In this document: piece by piece, positions 45,184 through 57,689 of the stretch
Position numbering within the stretch: position 1 is the first letter of the stretch
Layout: each line of letters opens with the position of its first letter
From: Haberlea rhodopensis
Lineage: Eukaryota > Streptophyta > Magnoliopsida > Lamiales > Gesneriaceae
DNA: 64,000 nt
Assembly: GCA_907163345.1 (NCBI GenBank)
Contig: CAJQUN010000513.1
Span: forward strand, 310,001-374,000
Direction of reading: 5' to 3'
Program-made: the position numbers and the translations under genes
Notes under the pieces: model-generated
Told to the model about the DNA's origin: nothing
Seen by the model: the letters and a program-made list of their open reading frames with translations, nothing else
Databases searched by the model: none

Positions 45184-45276
45184 GAAGACCAAAATTTGGT
45201 ATTTTTGGATTTTTTTGTAGGATTTTTGGGATTGGACTATTATTGGGTTCTAATATTGATTTGTGTGAATGTGTAG

Positions 45277-45357
45277 AACCATCCCAGGTGGCGACACAGC
45301 CAAGGCATTGAAGTCCTACCATATCCTACATTTTGGAAAGGTACGTAGTGGACGTAC
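45277..45357 (+). promoter_or_regulatory. Putative leader exon end and donor hairpin, gypsy-P 5' LTR
   Basis: TGTAG|AACCATCCCAGGTG opens and GAAAG|GTACGT closes a 64-nt segment. The donor is the left arm of GTACGT-AGTGG-ACGTAC (45341-45357). Gypsy-M has the same two boundaries 64 nt apart. The 3' LTR copy of the hairpin is 52180-52196. Confidence 0.5.
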
Positions 45358-46284
45358 GGGCACCCCAACGGTACATGTATCTTATATACTTATTGTTTAT
45401 GCATTGTGGATGCAAGTATATATGTGGTATTGCATAGTGGATGCAAATACATGTTATGCATGATGTTTATAGATGCATATGATTATTGGTGCATATCCCA
45501 TGAGTCGTGGTCATCCCTTGATGATTTTAATGCTTGCCGCTATTTGGTTTGGTTCCGCTAAATGTGAAGCGAGGGGTGGGAGCGCCGCATGTCACATTTG
45601 AGCGTGGTTATCATATAGGGCGAGGAAAGGGTATTTGCCGCTCAATGAGAGGCGAGGGGTGGGAGTCCCGCAGTCCATTGAAGCGAGGTTATCCTATGCC
45701 GTCTATATGTAAATAAGCGAGGGGCATTAAAATACATTGTGATGGACAGACTAGGGATTGGTGATCAGTATTTGGTATTGATGAGCTGGTATATGTCATG
45801 ACATGTTTAGACCATTAAAAATAATCTATTGATTATACTCATGAGTTATGGTACAGGGACAACCAAACGGGAAGCGTTTGAAATGCATGGGGAAAACAGG
45901 AAGTGTTTTATTATGATTATGCATTTACGCTTTATCTTCATATTGTGTTGAATATGAATGATTATTATTGCTCATGTTTGGGGGTTGTCCTTGTAGGTAC
46001 ACGTTTGGCATGATAGAAGGGCTAGGCGGGTTGAGATGGTGAGCTTTTGAGGATGCTTTTGAGACTTGAAGGACAGGATCATTTGGATAGTATCTACTCT
46101 AGGAGTAGTATAAAACTATAATTGAACATTCATTGATTGGAATGTAATTAATCAATTTTTGGTAGTCCTTATTTTTGGCATGTAATGCTTAAGCTCATAA
46201 ACTCAACACGTTATTTCTCACTCTGATCATTTATATTAGCTCTATTATGCCTTGATTCCGCACTTAAGGATTAGGGTCCTTACA

Positions 46285-46305
46285 TTAGTGGTATCAGAGC
46301 AGTGG
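46285..46305 (+). other. Gypsy-P primer-binding site
   Basis: TTAG then TGGTATCAGAGCA (46289-46301), directly after the 5' LTR. Confidence 0.93.
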
Positions 46306-46497
46306 TTAGAGAACCCGGGAACGAGTGAAGGGTAGCCTTAGCATGATAGGCTAGGTGCTTACATTTGAAGCATGTTTATGCATATGGTGCATATTAATGT
46401 ATATTCTGTTATACTAACATGCGTATTCTCATTCCTGTTATCTAACGGCATAACATATATATTGCTTTGGAATTGTTGTTAACATTTGTGTTACAGC

Positions 46498-47025
46498 ATG
46501 GCTGCTAATGAGGAAGTTGGAGATGTGGGTAGTGTGAATGCAAGTATCGGACAAGCGAACCCTCTACCTCCACCGGCTGTAGGAATGGAACCAGTGGTTC
46601 AGTTATTGTTACCGGGTGAGATTAGCTTGACGCAATTTCTGTCTTACCATCCGCCCCGGTTTGAGGGGACAGAGTCCGGAGAAGAGGCTGAAGAGTGGTT
46701 GGAAAGACTTGAGCAGATCTTTGTATCGGCTCCTTGTGCTGTGACAGCTTGGCTGAGGCTGGCGGAGTTTCAATTAGCCAAGAAACCTCTGATGTGGTGG
46801 AGGAGCACAGTAATGGAAATGAGAGCACTGGGTGCTGTGATTGATTGGACACTCTTCAGGACTAGGTTTCTGAATCGATATTTCTCCGCTGCGGCGAGAC
46901 AGACGAAGGAGGATGAATTTACAAGTCTGAAACAGGGGAACATGACAGTGGCAGACTATGCCACACGGTACTCTTCGTTGCTGAGGTACGTTCCCCACAT
47001 TGCCACCAGTGGCACGCTAAGATGA
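46498..47025 (+). pseudogene. Gypsy-P gag, N-terminal part
   Basis: ATG 46498 (MAANEEVGDV) is the first in-frame ATG after the PBS at which homology with gypsy-M begins. The retrotransposon gag domain is well preserved (EEWLERLEQI, WWRSTVMEMR, FLNRYFSAAARQ, SSLLRYVPHIA). A 1-bp loss near 47011 throws the frame off and the segment ends at TGA 47023-47025; gag continues one frame over from 47022. Gag builds the particle; with gypsy-M it forms one subfamily. Confidence 0.92.
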
Positions 47026-48320
47026 GGAACTTTATGAAAGGATTGCGACCGGAGCTCTATGACCGGGTTATCACTAATAACCCAACTTCTTTTGATGATG
47101 CTCTCACAAGAGCGGAGCTTGCTGAGCTAGGAGTGGGAGCTTACGCTATGCCACCACCAGTACCGCAGCAGAGGCAGACTAGTGACAGCTTGAGGCCTCG
47201 GGGTGAGCCATTTAAACCCCGTGGTGCCTCTTCATCTTCACGGTATGGTGGAAAGAAACACTTTGGTCAGAAACAGGATGGCAAGAAGGGTAATTGGTCG
47301 GCCAATCGAGGATCTTCACAAGGGGATAGGCCGGGAGAGCCGAGGTGCAATAATTGTGGAGGGCCACATTTTTCAAACAAGTGTCCTGCATGTTATATCT
47401 GTGGCAAGATGGGCCACATCGCTCGGTATTGCCCCACACGGGGAGGACAGTCTGAGTTTCAGGGCAACAGGCCGAGGTTTGAGGATAGGACAGTGCAGCA
47501 GAGGCAGCAGTTTGGGCCTCGACCATCGGGAGGTCAGACAGTAGGACAGCCCCAGGGACAGGTGTATGCACTGACCAGGGAGCAGGCTCAGGCAGCCCCA
47601 GAGGAGGTGATTGCCGGTACGTGTCATTTATTTACGTACCCTGCTTTTATTTTGATCGATCCAGGTGCCTCCCATTCTTTTGTATCGGTGGGTTTTGTGG
47701 AAAGACACCATATGCGCACGTCTTCTTTACCCACGCCTCTCCTTGTCTCGACACCCACTAGAAGAAATGTCGTTGCTGATCAGTTTATGGCAGACTGCCT
47801 CATTTATTTTGAGGGCAACGAGTTGAGGTCAGACTTGATTGTGCTGGGTATGTCAGACTTCGACTGCATCTTGGGTATTGATGTTCTGAACAGATATCAG
47901 GCAGTGGTAGATTGCCGACAGAGGACAGTGAAGTTCAGACCTGAGTTGGGCAGTCAGTGGACTTTCTATGGCAACGGTTCTCGTGCAAAGATTCCGTTGA
48001 TTTCAGCGATCAAGATGACTCAGTTATTGGAACGTGGTCACATGGGCTATCTCATCTATGCCGTGGACACGTCTAGTAAGGATAAGGAACTAAGAGTTGA
48101 GGATGTGCCAGTGGTAGCAGAGTTTGCTGATGTATTCCCAGAAGAGATCCCAGGATTCCCACCGGCTAGGGAAGTTGAGTTTGGGATCGAGCTGTTGCCA
48201 GGGACATCCGCTATTTCTCGTGCACCTTATAGGATGGCACCGGCTGAGTTGAGAGAGTTGAAAGAGCAGTTGGAGGATCTCCTGGACAAGGGATATATAC
48301 GCCCGAGCGTGTCGCCATGA
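47022..48320 (+). pseudogene. Gypsy-P gag end, protease and RT start
   Basis: It opens with MRNFMKGLRPEL, the end of the gag domain. Two zinc knuckles follow (CNNCGGPHFSNKC, CYICGKMGHIARYC at about 47347-47437). The protease active site reads LIDPGASHSF: proline replaces the Thr/Ser of the catalytic D-T/S-G (about 47656-47670), where gypsy-M has DTG, so the protease is very probably inactive. The RT approach (VVAEFADVFPEE, APYRMAPAELREL) ends at TGA 48318-48320, a nonsense change at a tryptophan conserved in gypsy-M. Confidence 0.92.
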
Positions 48321-48884
48321 GGCGCACCAGTTCTCTTTGTGAAAAAGAAGGACGGTTCGATGCGGTTGTGCATCGATTACCGGCAACTGAATAAGGCTAC
48401 AGTGAAGAACAAGTATCCTCTTCCAAGGATTGACGATCTGTTTGATCAGTTGCAAGGTACCAGGGTGTATAGCAAGATTGATTTGAGATCCGGATATCAT
48501 CAGATTCGAGTCAGAGAGGAAGATGTGCTGAAGACAGCATTCCGGACGCGATATGGACATTATGAGTTCCTAGTAATGCCGTTCGGCGTGACGAATGCTC
48601 CAGCAGTCTTTATGAGTCTGATGAACAGAGTGTTTCAGCAGTATCTTGATCAGTTCGTCATTGTGTTTATTGACGATATTCTTATCTACTCCCGGAGTGA
48701 GGAAGAGCATGTGAAACACTTGAGGACAGTGCTTCAGATTCTCAGAGAGCATCAGTTATATGCTAAGCTCAGTAAGTGTGAATTTTGGCTGAGCAGTGTA
48801 GTGTTTCTGGGGCATGTCATATCGAGCAGCGGGATATCTGTAGATCCCAAGAAGATTGAGGCTGTGATGGAGTGGGCTGCCCCC
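48321..48884 (+). pseudogene. Gypsy-P reverse transcriptase core
   Basis: It is in the same frame as the preceding segment. RT motifs in order: FVKKKDGSMRLC, RYPLPRIDDLF-like block, YSKIDLRSGYHQ, the TNAPAVFM block, the catalytic FIDDILIYS (about 48668-48694), and LGHVISSSGISVDP. A 6-C run at 48880-48885 has one C more than the frame allows and shifts it just before the RNase H connection. Confidence 0.93.
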
Positions 48885-51042
48885 CACTTCTGTGCCAGAG
48901 ATTCGGAGTTTTCTTGGTTTGGCCGGGTATTATCGACGCTTCGTCGAGGGCTTTTCGAAGATTGCCAAGCCGCTGACTCAGTTGACCCAGAAGGGAGTGC
49001 CTTTCTTTTGGTCAGAAGCTTGTGAGGAGAGCTTCCAGGAGTTGAAGCACCGGTTGACGACGGCGCCAGTGTTAGTGATCCCTACGGAGAACTCCAGATT
49101 TGCTCTGTATACTGATGCATCACTGCAGGGCCTTGGGTGTGTTCTGATGCAAGATAAGCATGTGGTAGCTTATGCATCGAGGCAGTTGAAGCCGCATGAG
49201 ACCAGATATCCAGTTCATGACTTGGAATTGGCGGCTATCATCTTCGCCCTGAAGATCTGGAGGCATTATTTATATGGTACTTCATTCACCATATACACGG
49301 ATCACAAGAGCCTCAAATTTTTATTCACTCAGGCCGAGCTGAACATGAGGCAGAGGAGGTGGATGAACCTACTCAAGGACTATGATTGCGAGATAGAGTA
49401 CCATCCCGGGAAAGCCAATTTGACAGCAGACGCTTTGAGCCGGAAAGTGAGGAGTTCTGCTGAGGACGTCATTCATTTGTCGGCTATGATGACCTCTTAT
49501 TGCCATCTGGGCTATGATTTTGACATAGATGCATCGCCTGTGTATGTATCGACTCTGTTAGCCGAGCCAGACATCTATGAGAACATCAGAAGAGCTCAGG
49601 GGTCAGATGATGAGGTTCAGAGGTGGTTATCTTTAGTACATCTTGGTCAGCCAACGAAGTTCAGGGTGGCCGATGACGGATCCTTGAGATTGGGGAACCG
49701 TTGGGTGGTTCCGAGTACGCCGGAGTTGCGTAAAGGGATCTTGGAGCGAGCTCACAGTAGCAGACTTAGCATCCACCCAGGCGGGAAGAAGATGTACAGA
49801 GATCTGCGTGGTCAGTTTTGGTGGAAAATGATGAAGAATGATGTCGTCGCTTTTGTGAAGAGGTGTTTGATCTGCCAACAGGTTAAGGCAGAGAGGCAGA
49901 GACCTGGCGGCGAGTTGAGAAGCTTGGAGATACCGAAGTGGAAGTGGGAGCACATTTCCATGGACTTCGTGACTCATTTGCCGAGGAGTGCTTCAGGCTT
50001 TGATGCTATATGGGTGATTGTGGACAGATTAACTAAGGTAGCCCACTTTATCCCCTATAGCATGACTTTCACATTTTTGAGGATGGCGCAGTTGTATATT
50101 GGAGATGTGGTGAGATTGCATGGGATCCCCGTTTCCATAGTGTCAGATCGAGATCCGCGTTTCACATCTCATTTCTGGGAAGGCCTTCAGTCAGCCTTGG
50201 GAACTGAAGTCAGATTGAGTACTGCTTATCATCCTCAGACGGATGGACAGACCGAGCGCACTATTCAGACGCTCGAGGACATGCTGAGAGCTTGTGTTTT
50301 GGAGTTCGATGCCTCTTGGCAGGATTCAGTGCCTTTGGTAGAGTTTTCGTATAACAATAGCTACAAGGCGAGTATTCAGATGGCTCCGTTTGAAGCTCTT
50401 TATGGCAGACGGTGTAGATCACCCTTGTGTTGGGATGATTTGGACCGCAAATCGGTCGGAGGACCGGAGTTGATCCGAGAGATGGAAGAAAAGATAAAGA
50501 CGATAAGGCAGAAAATGAAAGCGGCTCAGGACAGACAGGCAGCATATGCGAATAAACGGCGGAGACCGTTGGAATTTCAGTTGGGAGATAAGGTCTTTTT
50601 GAATATCTCGCCTTTCAGAGGCGTTGTACGATTTGGGATGCGCGGGAAACTGTCTCCGAGGTATGTTGGGCCGTACGAGATCTTACAGCGCATTGGCACC
50701 TTAGCTTACCGACTGGCTTTGTCGCCTTCTTTATCTGGGATACATGATGTGTTTCATGTATCGATGCTGCGGAAGTATGAGCCGCATCCGTCTCATGTGT
50801 TACAGCCTTCCGAAGTTCAGTTAGAATCAGATGTGTCTTATGTGGAACGGCCTGTCAGAATTCTGGATCGAGCAGACCGCAGACTTCGGAACAAAGTGAT
50901 ACCTATGATCAAGGTTCAGTGGGATCGCAGGGGTGTCGAGGAGGCTACGTGGGAGACGGAGTGGCATATGGTGCAGCATTACCCGGAACTATTCTCTGGT
51001 ATGTGTTTATGTTTAGTTTCTATTTGGGGTAAGTGCATGTGA
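48885..51042 (+). pseudogene. Gypsy-P RNase H, integrase, chromodomain-like tail
   Basis: It continues after the frameshift with PEIRSFLGLAGYYRRF. RNase H: LYTDASLQGLG, ELAAIIFALKIWRHYL, YTDHKSLKFL. Integrase: zinc-binding HPGGKKMYRDL...CLICQQVK, catalytic Asp in MDFVTHLP, Asp in SDRDPRF, Glu in QTERTIQTLED. Tail: YVGPYEILQRIG then IKVQWDRRGVEEATWE. This 3' half is open throughout, the longest intact coding stretch in the window. It ends about 35 nt before the PPT. Confidence 0.94.
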
Positions 51043-51076
51043 TTTCGAGGACGAAATCTTATAAGTAGGGGAGTAT
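51042..51076 (+). other. Gypsy-P pre-PPT motif and polypurine tract
   Basis: ATTTCGAGGACGAAAT then AAGTAGGGGAGTAT directly before the 3' LTR at 51077. Confidence 0.92.
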
Positions 51077-53123
51077 TGTGACATCCCTGAAATGATTAAT
51101 TACAATTTGGTGCATTAATTGTGTTTACAATGATTAATTATGTGGTAATTAATTATGTGTTGGAATTTATTTACCTTATGGAAATGCATGGTCATGTGGA
51201 TAGGGTGACCCGGGGTTGCATTTCAGGGTGCATGTGGTGCATGTTGGGTAAATTGTTGGGAACATGATTTATTTGCCTTGGTTAGCAATTAATTAGAAAT
51301 CATGTGTTTAATTGATATTTGGTGCATTATGAGTAAATGCTTTGGAAAATATCATGTTGGGGTGCCATGGTAATTTATGGAATGCAATTGGTTTAATTAA
51401 ACCACTTATACCCCATCCCACCCTTCCAACCATCACTCTTACTTTCCCCAAAAACCACCACCAAACCCTTTCTTTCCCCATTTTCGAGTTGGTGCTTAGG
51501 GTTGAAGAGAAAACCTTCAAAAAAACTTGCTTTGTGGGTTTTGGTGTGAGTTTTGGAGTCCCCAAGAGGTATGGATACCTCCCCATTGCTTTTATTGTTT
51601 TTAGATTGGGTTTAAAATGATTTTTGAAAGGTTTTGAAATGGGTTTGTGTTGGGTTATTGTGGTTTTGTTTGGGGGTTGGATTTATGGTTGTTTTAAGGT
51701 GTATTTTGGTGGTTTATGTTGATATTTATGTTGTTGATTGATTGTATAAGTGTTGGAATGGGTTGGAATGGTTTTGAGGTGCAAAAATGGAGGTTTTTCG
51801 GGTAACAGGGGTTGGCGATCGATCGCCCATTCCAGGCGATCGATCGCGCCCAGGCAGTGGGCTTTTCAAGCATTTGGCGATCGATCGCCACTCTTGGGCG
51901 ATCGATCGGCGGGTCTGGCGATCGATCGCGCCAGGGGTGGCGATCGATCGCCGAAGGGTGCAAAATTTGATTCTCGGACAGTGAGGTTTGGCGATCGATC
52001 GCCGTGATGGGCGATCGATCGCGAAGACCAAAATTTGGTATTTTTGGATTTTTTTGTAGGATTTTTGGGATTGGACTATTATTGGGTTCTAATATTGATT
52101 TGTGTGAATGTGTAGAACCATCCCAGGTGGCGACACAGCCAAGGCATTGAAGTCCTACCATATCCTACATTTTGGAAAGGTACGTAGTGGACGTACGGGC
52201 AACCCAACGGTACATGTATCTTATATACTTATTGTTTATGCATTGTGGATGCAAGTATATATGTGGTATTGCATAGTGGATGCAAATACATGTTATGCAT
52301 GATGTTTATAGATGCATATGATTATTGGTGCATATCCCATGAGTCGTGGTCATCCCTTGATGATTTTAATGCTTGCCGCTATTTGGTTTGGTTCCGCTAA
52401 ATGTGAAGCGAGGGGTGGGAGCGCCGCATGTCACATTTGAGCGTGGTTATCATATAGGGCGAGGAAAGGGTATTTGCCGCTCAATGAGAGGCGAGGGGTG
52501 GGAGTCCCGCAGTCCATTGAAGCGAGGTTATCCTATGCCGTCTATATGTAAATAAGCGAGGGGCATTAAAATACATTGTGATGGACAGACTAGGGATTGG
52601 TGATCAGTATTTGGTATTGATGAGCTGGTATATGTCATGACATGTTTAGACCATTAAAAATAATATATTGATTATACTCATGAGTTATGGTACAGGGACA
52701 ACCAAACGGGAAGCGTTTGAAATGCATGGGGAAAACAGGAAGTGTTTTATTATGATTATGCATTTACGCTTTATCTTCATATTGTGTTGAATATGAATGA
52801 TTATTATTGCTCATGTTTGGGGGTTGTCCTTGTAGGTACACGTTTGGCATGATAGAAGGGCTAGGCGGGTTGAGATGGTGAGCTTTTGAGGATGCTTTTG
52901 AGACTTGAAGGACAGGATCATTTGGATAGTATCTACTCTAGGAGTAGTATAAAGCTATAATTGAACATTCATTGATTGGAATGTAATTAATCAATTTTTG
53001 GTAGTCCTTATTTTTGGCATGTAATGCTTAAGCTCATAAACTCAACACGTTATTTCTCACTCTGATCATTTATATTAGCTCTATTATGCCTTGATTCCGC
53101 ACTTAAGGATTAGGGTCCTTACA
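51077..53123 (+). repeat. Gypsy-P 3' LTR
   Basis: Nearly identical to 44242-46284 (four substitutions and a 4-bp indel seen). Hairpin/donor 52180-52196; acceptor-like TGTAG ends at 52835. Confidence 0.96.
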
Positions 53124-53128
53124 ATAAA

Positions 53129-55271
53129 TGGGTTTCAACACCCACATAATACACCCATGACTCTCATATCATTAGCAATTCTACTCTTAATTGCATGCAA
53201 CATAGAATGAAAGAGAGAAAGGCTCATGCCTTTATATACAACCCATATACAAGCATAACCGTGCTCACATGCGAGCATCATAAATATGTATATAACCTTC
53301 GGGTGTATATAAGTACTCTATACGATACCGTGCTCCATCAAGCCCTGGTACCACGATCCTGGGAGTACATCCAATCAACAGCTCGAGCTCAGCTCCACAG
53401 CCATCGATGTACCTGTTCACCTGCCCCAACAGAGACAGCCCCCAACGGGGTGAGCATACCAATACACAATCCCATAATCACAATAATGAAATTCATAATT
53501 TACAACAAAAGTAAATACTAATGAATTTTAAATGATACTCCCTGGATGGCAACGTCCTCATCCGGGATTCCGTGTACTGTCCCTGTTCTCACAATCATCA
53601 AACTCATCAAATCTCAAAAATCAGTAAATCAACACATTGATTTAACTCATAGCATGCCTGATTCTCAAGTATCAATAATTAATGATTCCAAATTCATTAT
53701 ACATACAAATATAGATATCTCGATATCTAATACTGCTTTTCAACTTTGCTACCAATCACAGATAGCTCAAATGCCTAGCATTTATTTTACAAATTCTCCA
53801 TTATACTTAGACATCTCACATATCTTATAATGAATACATGATTCCACGATCATTCTTAGGCATCTCAAATGCCCTACAATAGTCATATAAACCGAGTACC
53901 CCATATCTCTTATAAGGTCATACTACTCTAGTATCACGCACGCTTGTGGCGGCGATGTCAAGGTTGGGTCGTTCCATAACTATATCAACACATATATATA
54001 ACCATACGCACAACCCTCAATGCAATCAAAATACATTATGCATTTCACAAATGCTCTCATATAAAGTAATGCTCGTACGTCGCACGTACCTTAAATCTCC
54101 GAAGTCCGGGCCAAACCTTGCTCGAGTTCCATGCCCCGAGGAACGATGTGCTAACACGATAAATAATTCACAATTATTTACGAACATGCAACCCATGCTC
54201 AAGCACACTCATAACCCTCAAAATATTGTCAACACACGACAGTTAACCATTTAAAAGACCCGGGGCAGGGTACATGCAGGGAGGGAAAACGAATGAGACA
54301 ATATCGAAAATTGTTCAAGAACACCCTTCAATTTTCGAACCCTATTCTCACAAATCGAACCCAATTAAATACCATAATTCATCTAAACATGAATTAATCG
54401 ATCAACAACAAGAATCATCATCCCCTGCCAAAAACCCCCAAATTTCGAACTCAAACCCCTCAAACATACTGGAAAAATTCGAACCATAAGCCACAAATTT
54501 TCGAACCAAATCCTCACGCCCAACAGCAAGAAATTCGAACCAAATCCTCACGCCCAACAGCAAGAAATTCGAACCAAATCCACCCAAAAATAGCAGGGAA
54601 ATACACGATAATGACGAAAAAGGGGTAAGGGAGGTTACCCAATCGAGAATCGGAAGGAAAACGTTCAAAATCGAAGAACCCTAAAATTTGGGCGTCTGCG
54701 TCTTCTGCAAAATCCGACCCCAAAGCGCGACGAAACTTCGAATTGATGGTATGGGAAGGTACGCCTGGACGAGACGAAGCCCCCGGTGGATCGGACGCGC
54801 CGAACGGCGGCCGGACGGCGGCGGGCGCACGCCTGGAAGCGGCGGGGGTCAAAGGGGATCGGGAATGGCGCGCGCGAGGAGAGAGAGGGAAGGTGGGGAA
54901 AATGGTTCCAATAATTAAAATCTCGGGTTCAACTGGTATTTATAGCAAAAATACCCCGAAATACTAATAGCCCCACAAATACATCACGATTCATTAATCA
55001 TCTGTTTTCAAAAATTCTCTCTCTAACTCAAAAACCCCCTACCGGTGCCCACACAAAGCACCCGAGATTCCGAGTCACACTAAAAACCCAACTCTTAGAT
55101 TTTTCACCGTAATGAGAATACAATCTCAACCTTGGGATCCAACAATCCCAACTACCAAATAAATGAGCCCAGAAGGCCCAACGCCGCGATTAAACTCCAA
55201 GTCGCCACGTAAAACAACTTTAGGGGTTATTAACACTCCGGGATTAACATCCATAATCTATGGTCATCAAA
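53129..55271 (-). repeat. LARD3 3' LTR, main piece
   Basis: It matches 59560-61694 and the LARD1 LTR. Donor/hairpin 54089-54075 (GTACGT-GCG-ACGTAC on the minus strand), TATA box 54937-54945, GC-rich leader about 54720-54880. The LTR edge next to the PPT has one substitution (55270-55271). Confidence 0.92.
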
Positions 55272-55287
55272 ATATCCCCCACTAAAA
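55272..55287 (-). other. LARD3 polypurine tract
   Basis: On the minus strand TTTTAGTGGGGGATAT; an inverted TTTCGAGGACGAAAT-type motif lies just beyond (about 55291-55305). Confidence 0.85.
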
Positions 55288-55289
55288 GA

Positions 55290-57590
55290 ATTTCGTCCTC
55301 GAAATTAGCACTGGTGTAATACGTAACACCCAGGCTACCCAACAACATGAAGTCATAACCTCGATTCTTGACCATATCAGAATCGTCTTAATAAACGCGA
55401 GGATACTCACCTCACATCAAACTCTGAAACAGAGCGAAATACCAAAACCAACATATCACCCAAGAGGCAAAACGTACCTCGATGCGGTTCATCCCAAAAG
55501 TCAGTCCCTCATGACTGCAAAACAACCAATACTTACGACCGTAGATCGGACAGTCATCCTTAGTTCTAATACAACTAGTAAGAACGCATCCTGAATGACA
55601 CCTCAACCGTGAGAACGTTGACCTCGTGTCAAACTCTGGAGTGGAATAGACTTCCAAATCCATCATAACGTCAAAGAGCGTCAGCACAACTCAACGCTAA
55701 CAGTCCAAAAGCAGTTAGTCAACTGAAACTGCAAGGATTCGAATCGCTCCCGATTCTATCGTAGATATCATCCAATGACATCTTTATTATGACTCACGAT
55801 GTCTAATACACATCATTACGAGGAAAACACTAGTATACCACGATGTACACATACCAAACCTGGTCTCCACTTCCTAACCTCCTCCATCAAATGAGCAGTC
55901 GCATCATTGCAACTCAATTTGGGCAACTCACGGCCACAGATTCACGCAAAAGACATCTCACAAGATGTCCACCTCCGGATATTCCAAGGATCACATCCTG
56001 ATCATAAATAAACCATCGAGACTCCACAGAGTTCAAATTCTGAAAGGACATGCAATAAACCCATGGCATCCTCAACGCTTGTGTCGACAGCTACACCCAA
56101 CCAATCCGAATTCCTGCCATCCCTTGATAATCCTAGGATTTAACAATCCAAACTTGGGAAGGCTATCGCATAACTCGAAGGGAAACACCAACAAGGAAAC
56201 ACCTCAACCCTCACAAGATAATCCCTCCTCAAAGGGAGTCAACTAACTCCACGATTGTTTCTCATAATTATCGTGCCATGGAGATTCCCAATCTCAAGGT
56301 GTTCCATATCTCTCATCAGAGATTTAGCCATCCAAAATAGCATAACTCTATGCTTGTCAAAAGGAAATCGATAACTGGTATCCGTACACTAACCGGTATA
56401 CCTGCCTAAGCACTGACATCACATGCATACTCAATGCACTTGGCTCAGGTATCTACAACATACCCCTAAGCCCCAAACACAATTGTCAATTCTGAGTTAT
56501 TCCCATCCAGAGGAGAATGATAATCGACGATCAACAACACGGCGTGATTCCCAAAATCAGCACCACACGTACCAACTTACCGAATCCTTCAAAGATTCCC
56601 CAAATAGGTATAATTACTACCTCCTTCCCCACAAGGGAAGTGCTATCGAACTCGAGATCCACTAGTCTCCTATCACCGTTTGGAAAAAAAACTGGATACA
56701 ATAACACCCATTGCATCCCAAATACACGGATTCCCCAGATCGAGTCAACAACGACTTGATGACTCTCTTGTTGGTACTTCAACATTATGAGCTGTCCCAG
56801 ACAAGTCCCTCAAAACAATAGACGTATAAACGTTCTCATGGGGTGTCACATGCCTCGAACATCATGCTACAAAGGGACAATCAAAAGCCTGCCAAAAGTC
56901 TTCATCGTATCATCATACGATTCACCAAACTCGGTTCAACGTGCAGTATAATGGCTCCAACAATCACACTATATCATTACCACGATATCTGGCTAGCAAA
57001 GCGCTGTCTCCATAGGCTCATATCAAGCCCACCAACAAACCATATGTTCCATCTCGGTATGCCATACCGTACAACCGTTAGAGTAATGGGTCATCGCCCA
57101 ACATATCTCTAAAATACCAAGCACAATGGACAACCCGGTGTCCTTGCTCACTTATGATGCAATCATAATCCAATAAGATTTATCCCACGCCCTCAGGGTG
57201 GGTGCAACCATGTCTACCCTACATCACAATACAAGCGAGTAGTTTCCTCAATGACTACTCTTACCACCAATCACTTGGCCCTAGCCAAACCAATGAGCAT
57301 ACCCAAGGGTATCATCGCTCGACAATTATTTAACTCTATAACATGATGTGGTACATTTACCGGTACAATACATCCAATACTCCACCGAGCAAACCTGCTC
57401 GGCAAAAGGTCTCGTCAACTAGTGACCCAGACTCTACCATGTGCTCATCATCGGCACTCAAACCATACAACCTAATACATAACATAAATGTATTAATCAT
57501 CAAAACGACGCTACACGTCTACATAGAACATCCACTATGTCATTGTCATCCCGTGACGGTACCTGTCAACATATGACTTTGAAATAATAT
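55290..57590 (-). other. LARD3 internal domain, 3' structured non-coding part
   Basis: Collinear with LARD1 10531-11790. Hairpins include GAATCG-ggag-CGATTC (about 55738-55755), AGTTGC-aatgat-GCGACT (about 55895-55915), GGGCGATGACCC (about 57088) and GGACA...TGTCC (about 57129-57144). No coding signature. Confidence 0.6.
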
Positions 57591-57689
57591 TGTCGACTCG
57601 TGACAGTATATGTCGATACACGGTGTCTATAATCTCATCGTCAAACACATGACAGCATAAGTAAATCAACACATGATATCCACAATAGT

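Larger units (their letters stand above)
44242..46284 (+). repeat. Gypsy-P 5' LTR
   Basis: TGTGACATCC to GGGTCCTTACA. CGATCGATCG cluster 44977-45183; putative 64-nt exon 45277-45340; donor/hairpin 45341-45357; CGCT/AGCG hairpins 45531-45690; acceptor-like CTTGTAG|GTAC ending at 45996. Confidence 0.96.
44242..53123 (+). mobile_element. Gypsy-P: Ty3/gypsy chromovirus (Tekay/Del-like), plus strand, inside LARD3
   Basis: 8882 bp flanked by ATAAA at 44237-44241 and 53124-53128. The LTRs are 2043 and 2047 bp; I saw four substitutions and one 4-bp indel (near 44660/51495), so it is the youngest-looking insertion here. gag, protease, RT, RNase H, integrase and chromodomain-like tail are all recognisable and homologous to gypsy-M, but the frame is broken three times and the protease active site is altered. 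Confidence 0.96.
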
